A stretch of 64,000 nucleotides of DNA, taken from contig OX439045.1 of assembly GCA_949317995.1 (NCBI GenBank), positions 5,885,674 through 5,949,673 on the forward strand, written 5' to 3'. Position numbers and translations under genes: made by a program. Positions within the stretch are counted from its first letter, which is position 1, and each line of letters opens with the position of its first letter. Source of the stretch: Acholoe squamosa. Taxonomy: Eukaryota; Annelida; Polychaeta; Phyllodocida; Polynoidae. The notes under the pieces were generated by a model. It made no database searches. It saw only the letters and a program-made list of their open reading frames with translations, and was not told the origin of the DNA. Shown here piece after piece: positions 33,009 through 42,272 of the stretch.

Positions 33009-33517
33009 ACGGAGCCCTGGAAAGGACATCTGTTTTCTACCTACTTTTTCTAGAGTTTGTTTCCGCAAGTTTTAATTTTGTTTCTGCAAGTTCTATTTTT
33101 GTTTCCGCAAGTTTTATTTTCGTTTCCGCAAGTTTTATTTTCGTTTCTGCAAGTTCTATTTTCGTTTCCGCAAGTACTTTTTTCGTTTCCGCAAGATTTA
33201 CTTTTGTTTCCGCAACTTTTCATTTCCGTTTCTGCAAGTTATATTTCGTTTCTGCAAGTAAACATTTCGTTTCTGCAACTTTATGTTTCGTTTCTGCAAC
33301 TCACATTTGATTAACCATGCACAACGAAAAACTAAGTTGTGGAGACAAAAGTATAAGTTGCAAAAACGAAAATGAAAGTTGTGGAAACAAAAAATAAAAG
33401 TTGCAGAAACGAAAATAAAAATTGCGAAAACGAAAATTTACCTTGCAAAACGAAAATTTCGAAAACGAACTTCAGATAAAAATTTGTAGAAAACGAATGT
33501 CCTCTCCAGGGCTTCGT
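33009..33517. mobile_element. hAT-like foldback with mirrored minisatellite arms
   Basis: Ends ACGGAGCCCTGGAAAGGACA and TGTCCTCTCCAGGGCTTCGT are inverted repeats, flanked by a perfect 8-bp duplication AGCTATCT (33001-33008 and 33518-33525). The left arm is about ten units of roughly 23 bp with TTTCGTTTCCGCAAGTTTTA. The right arm repeats the complementary AACGAAAATAAAAGTTGC. The protein-like frame in the left arm is a repeat artefact. Confidence 0.85.
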
Positions 33518-33847
33518 AGCTATCTCACAAGGCTATGACATTGTATTCATTCCATGAAATTAATCCACAGCATCTATCAGGACAGTTGCAAAAATGTTTT
33601 AGGTGTGATGTGTTTTCACAAAACTCTTCAGAAGGCACACATCACAGACCAGGGATCATGAGCTTAAAATGTCAAAAACATTGTTTTTTAAAAAAAAATA
33701 GTGATTTTTTGGGTATTTGAATCAATTATCATGTTGGCTTTACCATCAATGAAGAAATGATAAAAACAAATATGCATGGAAATAGCAGATATTTGTGGAT
33801 TTCATCATTGGAATTGATCATTATGTCCCCGATGGACAATTTGTAAG

Positions 33848-34186
33848 GTGCCTGAAGCACGCCGGTGGCAACGGCATCACCTGTAGGCTACATATTTAAA
33901 CAAAATAAACTGACTGCTAACTGACGGCCTTGAGTCATGGTGTAGTGACAGTATCACTTAGGGTCATCTTTGTTCACAATTAAGCCCTAATCTTTAGATT
34001 CCACTATCACTGCACACCGTCAGCTGACGGAGGCCAACCATGTAGTGGCTGACATAACTGCCTGTAACATCATGACCTCATTACCTAATTGGACACAGAA
34101 TCGTCACCCGCCTGAAGCATGGGGGTCAGTGTGTCATCAGGGGCCTCCAAGCAGGTGATGCCGTCATCACTTGCATTTTCAGGCAC
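33848..34186. mobile_element. TIR MITE, GTGCCTGAA ends
   Basis: GTGCCTGAA at the left and TTCAGGCAC at the right. The inner pair is GGCATCACCTG and CAGGTGATGCC. About 339 bp and noncoding. Confidence 0.7.
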
Positions 34187-34729
34187 TGATTGTCTGTCCA
34201 TAGGGCTGTCAATATACATTTGTGTCAAACATCATTTGGTACATACTTGCTACCTTGCCTTGTACGTATGTATTCTCAAGAACTCAACTTAAACATTTAA
34301 TATTTTAAATAGTAGCATGCACTGTATTTTCTCTTTACACTATATATAAAAATGGGTTCCTAGGTCGCTGGTTACAAAATTCGAATTTGTCACTGCTTCA
34401 GCCTACAGTACCCTTGGGGTACCAGATGAAGCAATATATTTAGGCTGTGAAGCAATGAGGAAAGTGCCAGCTAACTAGATCTGAAGTATAGACAATTGAA
34501 CAAATATATTTTCAAAACATTGTAGTGCTTTACCAACTTGATTATTCCTAATGTTTAACTATTAAAGATTGGGTTATCTATATTTTGGGAAAATGTTTTA
34601 TAGCCTCAAAATCGTCAGACATGCTGAAATGGCTGCCATTTTGGATCTCGATCCCGATAGATTGGCACGCATGCTGAAAATATTTATGATGGAAATCTCT
34701 CAATCTTTGTAGATCTAGATTGTACTCTT
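34187..34729. other. No gene recognised
   Basis: AT-rich sequence without a recognised repeat or exon. Confidence 0.45.
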
Positions 34730-34975
34730 TGAGGGCTTTAATTTGAAAGGTCATATGTTATTTTCAGATGAGTAGTTCCAGAGAATTTCATTAAACCCAA
34801 ACATCCGAGAGTACCTGCTGGGAGAGTGTAGAATTGTTTGGGCTTGCTATGTTACGCACTGTTGCTATGTTACATGCCGCAATGTTACGTGCCTCTAGTG
34901 TTAGACACCAGGGGGCAGTAATGAATCTTGATTGTTATTTCCACTATCTAGTGGCGAAGCCACTAGTTAAAATAT
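34730..34975 (+). repeat. R3 dispersed repeat, copy 1
   Basis: GAGAGTGTAGAATTGTTTGG, GCTTGCTATGTTACGCACTG and ACACCAGGGGGCAG match 47230-47490 in the same order and orientation. Confidence 0.7.
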
Positions 34976-35351
34976 AAAAACCAATATGAAGGAAAGGAAA
35001 ATTAATTTCTTTGAATTTTCCAATTCCTGGAGAACCAACATTCAAGGTATAAAAGGAATAAAAAGTAATGATATTAGAGGGAAAAAAAGCTTACACCAGA
35101 TGACCTGAGGATTGGTACATTCTGAGTGAGGCATATGGCCTTTGCAGCCCGGTGGACAGACAACACTGAAGCCCGCTACACAGCACTGATGAATTCTTGG
35201 CATTAACGCTATGGGGATTTTCATCACTGTTTGAGCTTCAGGGCTCTGAGGGCCGTCAGGGCAATGGTACAGGCTGCTGATGACAGCTAGCCACCGCTAT
35301 TTGAGTTCAATTAGCAGTAGCCGCCAGCCTTGGTCAGTCGTCAGCCACCAG

Positions 35352-35490
35352 TTAGCACCCAGTGGGCACACAATGTTGCATCAACATTGACAACCAGTTG
35401 ATGTTATGTTGATGGTGTTGATCAACCTGTTTTCAACACTTTTTCAATATTTGTATTTCAACGTTGTCAACCATCACCATTTCAACATCC
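35352..35490 (-). mobile_element. Truncated CCCACTGGG-family element
   Basis: It begins CCCAGTGGGCACACAATGTT and continues with the same AACATTGA/TTGATGTT words and GATCAACCTGTTTTCAACAC as 15257-15935. The other end is replaced by a GCATCATG element. Confidence 0.7.
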
Positions 35491-35499
35491 AGTGTTGCA

Positions 35500-35640
35500 G
35501 CCCTGGCAGAGGCTGCATTCATGCATCATGACGACCCTATGGGGTTGATACAGTCCCAGAGGTTTGGCATGATGCTCCAGTGCAGTTTAGCCAGCATTTC
35601 ATCGATGCATCATGTTGATGCACTGAGTTATAGGGAATTA
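35500..35640. repeat. GCATCATG element, copy H
   Basis: GCATTCATGCATCATGACGA, GGCATGATGCTCCAGTG and CATTTCATCGATGCATCATG modules are present. Confidence 0.7.
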
Positions 35641-36877
35641 AAGAGAGCAACAATTTGGTCGCTATTGTTTGTGGATTTATAATAGTAATTCAGGAAATAA
35701 TGCGAAGACGCGGGTTCCTCCATACTAAGTGTCTGTGGGTATATCCCAGTAGAATGCTTGAATGTTTGTTATAAAGTATATTTTATAGAGAGAGAGAACT
35801 TCTGGATGTGATGTGTCACCGGGAGCAGGTAAAGAATGCCACTATAGACCTTGGACCCAATAAAGCTCAGAGTGGGCACAACATGTTATGGTCCTACAGG
35901 GTGCCAGGCGCTGCTATGAAGGCAGAGTCGGTGTGGTGGACTTTGCTCATGTAGGACTGTCCATGTATGTCTGGGGGTCCAGTGGCGGCAGTAGAGATTA
36001 TGTCCTTATGAGTTGATGGGTGTGTCCTCTATAGATGGATCTGTTAGAATCGCACCAGGCTTAAAGTCCAAAAGGTGTAGGGTGGCAAAAGATCAAAACC
36101 ACCGGTAGTCTGGGGGTATATAATGATGGAACCGAATAAGTAAACAGATGTGGCTTTGTGATGGAATTAAGAGTTATATGGTAATAACTAGGCATTATTT
36201 TGTAATGTTAAGACCATTTTGGATATATCAACTATTCTTACCAAAATTCTTGTGACAATAATCAACTATCACTAATAAAATGGCTAATTTTGGTGATTTT
36301 CGCTATTTTCTGTTATAAACCTTTCTACAATAATGCAGGAGAGATAATAACATATTCAAACACCAAATGAACCTATTTTAATGAAAATCATTATTTTTAC
36401 CCTTTAGACCTCATTATCTAAGGTCTAGAATGTGCGAGATATGACTGGTTTGGTGAAAACACATCACATATAAGGCCAGCATGTTCCTCGAATGATGGCC
36501 TAATGAGTCATTTGCAACAGCTGCATTAATGCATTATAGGCATTTAAGTTGGCATATCAACTAAAAAGACAGATTTGTGGAAACATGCCGAAATAGTTTT
36601 GTGCTCATCTCTTGTGCTATGCATATAATTTTCCAATCACTGCTTGCCCAAAGTGCCTCAAAATGAAGTCCTCTGTCACAATACACTTCCCTGGATGGCC
36701 CTTGACTTTCCTGTTTATCTCAGTCACATGACCATTTTGGGCAATCAACACCCTGAAGCATCTGAACTGATGAAAAATCCTCAAGCGTTAAGCCCAGAAT
36801 TTGTCAGCCTGTGCTGCAGGCCTCAGGGCTCTTACAAAGTGTTCATGTGTGTACGGTGAGGTTTTCCATCATTGGAC
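35641..36877. other. No gene recognised
   Basis: Contains only chance frames, for example 71 codons at 36644-36859. No matching repeat or supported splice structure was seen. Confidence 0.45.
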
Positions 36878-36945
36878 CTTGGTGTAGTGGTTAACATGCC
36901 TAACTTGAAAGTGAGAGACCAAGGTTCAAGTCCAGGAAGGCATTT
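36878..36945 (+). mobile_element. tRNA-like SINE head
   Basis: TGGTGTAGTGGTTAACATG (A-box-like) and GGTTCAAGTCC (consensus B box) are spaced as in a tRNA. It runs directly into an S2 miniature-type body, giving a tRNA-head plus S2-body composite. Confidence 0.65.
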
Positions 36946-37200
36946 TTCAACTGAAACAGCCACTTCGATTTAGAAACCGTAAAAATTAAAGTGAGTGATC
37001 GTAGGTAAAGCACTACGACTGCTCAGTAAGATTAGCACTTAAAACAGTAATTATGTAGGTTTGGTAGGGCAGTCATATCAATGGAGTCATTAGTGACCAT
37101 TTAGATACAGGGCTGTAATGGCATTAAAGTCAGGGATCCCACTATGATTTGACAGGGGTCTAGTTGTACCATCTTGGGAAATGCCTTCCACTCGAACCTT
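36943..37200. mobile_element. S2 miniature element, copy 3
   Basis: GGAAGGCATTTTTCAA at the left and GGGAAATGCCTTCC at the right are inverted. Interior GTAGGTAAAGCACTACGACT and GGTCTAGTTGTACCATCTTG match other S2 copies. Confidence 0.65.
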
Positions 37201-37231
37201 GACATTTTCAGCTACCTGTACATAAGTGTTC

Positions 37232-37413
37232 GGGCTTCCCTAGCCCACTTAAAAGGGTCTATATCTCCTCTTTCCTATCCCCTCAGATGTGTGGTGCACA
37301 TATACATGGGCACCAACACATTCCTCTGTGAAATTGCGTAATATAGTTCTCGCCATGAATATAACCTTAGCTGTCGAAATGGCGTTAAACATCGATTACT
37401 CACTCACTCACTC
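37232..37413 (+). mobile_element. SINE with (TCAC)n tail and 12-bp target duplication
   Basis: It begins GGGCTTCCCTAGCCCACTTA and ends GGCGTTAAACATCGATTACT followed by TCAC repeats. A perfect 12-bp duplication ACATAAGTGTTC (37220-37231 and 37414-37425) proves retrotransposition. A second copy at 55920-56319 is interrupted by a miniature element. The insertion ends six bases before the duplicated MS4A-like exon. Confidence 0.85.
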
Positions 37414-37431
37414 ACATAAGTGTTCAATAAG

Positions 37432-37516
37432 CCCATGGTGGCAGGACAGGTGCAGTACATACAGGGACAAGATAGACAGCAGCAAATAGTTATTCTACAC
37501 AACCAACATGGAACAG
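37432..37516 (+). pseudogene. Duplicated exon 6 of the MS4A-like gene
   Basis: It encodes PMVAGQVQYIQGQDRQQQIV and ILHNQHGT, clearly homologous to 26227-26317, with the same phase-0 start and phase-1 end and the same ACAG-GT donor. The reading frame is open and substitutions are modest. Its acceptor (AATAAG) is weak and no copies of the TM exons are seen nearby. It may be an exon left from a tandem gene duplicate, or an alternative downstream exon. Confidence 0.7.
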
Positions 37517-37594
37517 GTTTGTAGTGTAGGTGGATGCAATTCACAAATCTGTGCAAAGCTTATCATGCTCATCGTATCGGTGTGCTTATCATAT

Positions 37595-37740
37595 TAACCC
37601 TCGGTGCATCATGCCTATTGATGGTCATGATGCACCAATGAAGTGCTGATAAGACTGCTCACCAGCACTTCATTGGTGCATCATGCTGACAAATAGGCAT
37701 GATGCATTCCTGAACTGTATCAGCAGCCCTTAAGGGCCTA
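37595..37740. repeat. GCATCATG element, copy I (compact, complete)
   Basis: TGCATCATGCCTATTG, GGTCATGATGCACCAATGAA, CACCAGCACTTCATTGGTGC, GGCATGATGCATTCCTG and CCCTTAAGGGC form a near-perfect foldback of about 145 bp. It lacks the central GACCC core. Confidence 0.8.
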
Positions 37741-38125
37741 CCTGCTGGACGTTGTTTCACATCCTCTCAGGCACAGCTACCTACATATGGTCAATTCTCT
37801 CCAAAATGGATCACGGGGATATTTTCCAGATGGAGCCACACAACACAGACAATAATTACGATACAGCTTGGATATCATTGTATTTACTTTTACCACAACC
37901 AGAGCTCTCATGGGAACCCACCATTAGCATATCTAGATACCACAGGAAAAAAATTTAAGCGAGAAAGATGCCTGTATTTCCTGTGTAAATTCTGTAAAAA
38001 ATGCTTCATTAGCATTTATAAAGCCCAAAAAATAAATTTATGCTGTATGAATGAAAATCCAGAGAGAAAATCACTTCAAAAGTGAATAAGGAATAGATAC
38101 AAAACATATAGCACACTGTTTCGGT

Positions 38126-39367
38126 GATTTATTTGGTCAATATAGTAGAAATTAGAGTTGTGTAAATCACCGCATCACCGTACGTAGGTACACTATATTT
38201 GGCAATACCAATTACATAGACAGACATTCAAGTATCACACTATACCAGTTCAATGTAACCATAAGGGGGTATCTTCTGAGGATAACATAACTAACCAATA
38301 ATAATTGGTTGTTACTCTATCATTGTGAAAATGAAAGTGGTGTAGTTTCATGCATCACCGTACGAGGTCCACAAAACCTTGAATATTTCAAAGGCAGAAT
38401 TAGATTAGTGAATAAAAATTTTCTCCCTTTAAACTCACATACTGCTAGACATATTACCATAAAAGGTTCTGAGATTAAGTGAGAAATCCCTTGTAATTGG
38501 GGGGACAAATGTTGAGAAATCACCGAGCGTAGGTCCATCACCGTACATAGGTACAGATTGTATGTACCAGGGTACTGCTGCAGTGTCGCCACCTAGGTTA
38601 TTGAAAGTGCACTTCCACACAGAGGGCGCCATTTTCAAGCCTCTAGCAGCGTATGGAACCTGTTTGAAATGACTTCTGCTCTAAACGTAAGTATTTCCTC
38701 TTGTATTTATCAAAGGTTATGTCACTTTAGAATTGCATGCTGCCCAGTTCGTACTGGTTTCAATAAGGGATGAAATAAGTGGGGGTTTTAAGTAGCTAGA
38801 AGTACAAAAACGGGATGACTAGAGCAAGGCACAGTGATTGTGGGCGATATTTGGGGAGTTTACAGCTGTTAGTCACCATAGTAGGTTTACATCTTGGTAT
38901 CCATATGTGGGTACGGGACCTACGCACGGTGACGGTTTCTCCCTGTGTCACAACCCCCTGCCACCTACACACACACAAAGCCATCCACCACCCCCATCCA
39001 ACCCCTACCCCATCGCCACTGCACCTGGCTGTGATATCTAAGCCTACCTGCAGCCAATATTTATTGTGCTGAGTTGGAGCTGCCATGCCGTCACAGCGAA
39101 AGCTGCAAAATGCCCACCTATCCACAAGCCTCCTAAGATAGTAGGCCTATAAATATAAATATTCCCACTCCCAAGACACTTGTTCAACAGGGCCTGGCTG
39201 TTATATATAGCTGGGGTATGGGGGTAGGCAAGAGGTCAGCAGTAGGCCTACCATGTGCGTTATTATGCACAGGGCTTAGGCAATGGATTAGGCATGATGT
39301 GTGGGTCAGTGATTTACTTGTCAATATAGCAGAAATCACCGTGCGTAGGTACATGCTACGCACGGTG
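38126..39367. promoter_or_regulatory. Left cluster of CACCGTGCGTAGGTCC-type motifs
   Basis: Seven copies lie at 38176, 38356, 38521, 38539, 38916 (-), 39337 and 39356 (-, partial). The last two form an inverted pair separated by seven bases. A flanking phrase GTCAATATAG.AGAAAT precedes both the first copy and the 39337 copy. They are candidate binding sites for the encoded transposase. Confidence 0.5.
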
Positions 39368-39456
39368 CAATACCCCCAATAAAAGGTTGACGGGGGGGGG
39401 CGCACATGCCACTGATGATGAAGTGAAATATAGGCATCTACCAGTATATAATCTTA

Positions 39457-39650
39457 GGGAAGGGTTATTATTTATCAATGGCGGGGGGGGGGTTATGACA
39501 GAAGTCCAATTTTGTCTGTGTCCCCCCCACCAGAGGCACAGAGGGGGGTCCTTTTTTTTTTTATCTATAGTAGCTAAAATGAAGATCAATTTTTCAGGAG
39601 GGGTCTGAGATTTTTATGCCCCCATCCATTGATAGATAGTGATCACTCCC
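39457..39650. mobile_element. Harbinger-like MITE, copy 1
   Basis: Terminal GGGAAGGGTTATTATTTATC and GATAGATAGTGATCACTCCC are degenerate inverted repeats flanked by TTA on both sides (39454-39456 and 39651-39653). It is the shortest and most diverged of three copies. Confidence 0.7.
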
Positions 39651-39831
39651 TTACAGGAATGATATATATATGGCTTGGATCAAAACATTTGGGTGTTAAA
39701 CGTTTCTATATAATTTAGATTCAAATGTTTTTCTCTAAAACTTCATTTCTTATTAGTAAACATTTTTTGTTGCTTTTAAGAGTTAGGCAACAATATGGTT
39801 GATTGTGCTGTGTCCTTGCCTCATTACCTTA

Positions 39832-40143
39832 GGGAGTGGTCATTATTTATCAACAGGGGGGGGGTGGTGGGTTTTCGCGCGGACGCGAGAAAATTTTTTA
39901 CGCCCCCCCCTCGACAGCAGTCAAAATTTTTTGCGCCCCCCCCGCGCCGGAGGCGCGGAGAGTTTTCGCGCCCCTCTTTGATCTATAGTAGCGCGCGGGC
40001 TTTTTTGCTAAAATTTTTTTAGCCCCCCCGTCAAGAGGGGTCAAAATTTTTTTAGCCCCCCCCTCGGGAGGGGTCTGAAAAAATTTTACGCCCCCCCCTC
40101 AAACCCACCCTCCCCCCCCTGTTGATAAACAATGACCACTCCC
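39832..40143. mobile_element. Harbinger-like MITE, copy 2 (best preserved)
   Basis: GGGAGTGGTCATTATTTATC and its complement GATAAACAATGACCACTCCC are the terminal repeats. A TTA duplication flanks it (39829-39831 and 40144-40146). The interior has runs of C and CGCGCC palindromes. A 3-bp TTA target is typical of PIF/Harbinger. Confidence 0.8.
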
Positions 40144-40401
40144 TTAAGATGGATTGCAACCATAGGCTTTTAAGTAACTAAATTGTCACCAAAATTTTCA
40201 AATTTTCAAGTTTCAAATTACATCTTTCCACTGGTACTGAGAAAATAGTCCCTGGCAATTTGCTGAATAGTCATCAATAAGTTGCCCTGGACCCTGTCCC
40301 CTAACTTATTCACTCATCTTTAAGATTTTACACAGGCAGACTTTTCAACTATCTTATCTGATTTTTCTTTTATAGGACTCATCATCTTGATTAGTGCCAG
40401 G

Positions 40402-42027
40402 ATGCCAAGACAACCTCGAACTGAGGCACAGAAAGCCCAACATGCTGAATATATGGTGCAGTGGCGACAATCTAAAATAGATGATGCAGAACATCAAGGG
40501 AAGCAAGCAAAGCGCTTGAAGGTAAATTTGAGATTATTAAAGCAGTGTATGTCAGATTTACACTCATTTCTTTTTCATAATGGAGTGCATATAAAAAACA
40601 ACAATAATCTAATATGGACAAGTAACTGGATAATAACTAGTGATGAATTTTTGGGGAAAAGACAATAATAGATAGTATCATGTCAATCTTCAATAAACTC
40701 TGATTAGCAGTTAGAATAAAACAAGTAGTTTTCTACATGTTACTTTCTAAATCATGTAGGAGTACCGGGAAAAAAAGCAAAAGAACCCCATCCCTAGAAC
40801 AAAACAATGGCAGAAGAAGGAAAGGGAGAGGAAATGCCGGAACTCACAAGCCTATAGAGCTAGGATTGGTAAGTAATAAGGACAATATAGGGGTATTAAA
40901 CTAATGTAAAAGCTGCCTCAGAAGTCGACAGTACTACAAAACTCTTTATATAAGACACACCTTGTGTATAGGGAGCACCCTGAGTTAATATCAGACATAA
41001 GATATAACTGGGGACAAATTGTAGTTATATTAGTACAATTCTAATAATTTTGAAATCCTCGCCAATAAGTCGCACCTCCAAACTTTGTCAATGGTATACA
41101 GTGCACCATGACTCCTTGTCCATGTATAAACCCTGTCTCATATGCAAGGTGCTCTCCACAGTAACAAAGAACATCAATCTAATGTTGATGAATGTTTTTT
41201 ATAGATAGAAACAGTGTATACTTGAGCACAGAGCATACATAATGATTGCATAGGTCGATGATAGGGATCCTTTAGACCATGTCATGATAGTATAAGGAAA
41301 TATTGATTTATTATCAAATTAATGTTAACCTAATTCTTATGTAGCTCACAATGTGGCAGTGCACCTTATAATGGTATAAGGTTTAGAACATACCAATATA
41401 GCATTCTACATTCAGTGACAGAATCTATTTGTAAAACAATTATACAAAATTAATTTTGGTCATTACCATTGTTTCAATGTGACAAAAATATTTACTACCT
41501 TGTAGCAGTAGGAGATACTATAGAAAGTCCCTAGTCCAAATAGCAAAGTAAATCCACGTCAATTTAACATCAAATCAACATTGAATCAACATTCAAATTG
41601 ACCTTTAAATCAACATTTGTTTGAGTCCACGATTTTACTACAATCTAACATTGTTTTGTGATGTTCATTCAACACATGCCATACATAGAATTTTATGGTT
41701 TGCAGCAGCAGCAAAGGAAAAGCCAGCAAAACAAGCAGAAGAGGCTGCTGGGCAGAAACGTTCGGGGAGGTTGCTGGGTGAGGAGCCAGAGGGAATTGGA
41801 GTGCCACCCCGAAAACGAAGGAAAAAAAACACAGACAATGAAGAACCTAGAGAGAGGTACGAACTTTGACATTTATCATTAACACATATCTTGTTCAAAA
41901 TGTTTGAATTTTTAGAATGAAATGTTGAATTGTTGCATTCCTGTTTCATTTTAATTGCCATTTTCAGTTATGACTTTCTTTTTGCAGCATCCCGGAAAGA
42001 AAGACGCAGAAACCAAATGTAAACTGA
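40402..42027 (+). CDS. Short basic isoform of the transposase-like gene (4 exons, 139 aa)
   Basis: Exons 40402-40521, 40760-40868, 41706-41856 and 41988-42027 join in frame through GT-AG introns, totalling exactly 140 codons with the stop. The product starts MPRQPRTEAQKAQHAEYMVQ. It contains an EYREKKQ...KKERERKCRNSQAYRARI block and a PPRKRRKKNTDNEE stretch, so it is strongly basic, Lys/Arg/Gln-rich, and likely nuclear and nucleic-acid binding. Such N-terminal KxYR(E/D)KxxR blocks precede the long domain in related invertebrate proteins. AATAAA at 42078-42083 would end this transcript. The exon 1 acceptor (TTTATAG, 40376) implies an upstream noncoding exon. Exon 3 can instead splice to the long downstream exon, so the short form may be an alternative product. 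Confidence 0.6.
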
Positions 42028-42077
42028 ATGCTGAGATGATCCCTGCTGTGCAGGACAAGAATTATGCCAATATTTAA

Positions 42078-42083
42078 AATAAA
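42078..42083 (+). terminator. AATAAA polyadenylation signal for the short isoform
   Basis: AATAAA lies 51 bp after the TGA of the 139-aa isoform and before the acceptor of the long exon. Confidence 0.5.
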
Positions 42084-42272
42084 AGATATTCTTGTATTTC
42101 AAGATATTGCAGATATTTTTTCTTTTTGCAGAGTGTTAAATTATCTCCAACTCAAACAAACTGTTAAACTATATACATGCATTATTTGTCATCTATTTGG
42201 AAGAACTCTAAATAAACCTTGATCAAAAATATGAATTGTTTTTACATCTTCCTTTATAGGTTAACAGTAAAA

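Noticed and set aside
33057..33314. 85-codon frame with FPQVLFS repeats
   Set aside because: It is the left minisatellite arm of a foldback element; the mirrored arm breaks any coding interpretation.
37772..37958. A duplicate of the last MS4A-like exon downstream of the duplicated exon 6
   Set aside because: AQLPTYGQF is reminiscent of AQTQLPARY, but it requires phase 0 whereas the upstream duplicate ends in phase 1, and no PPxY follows.
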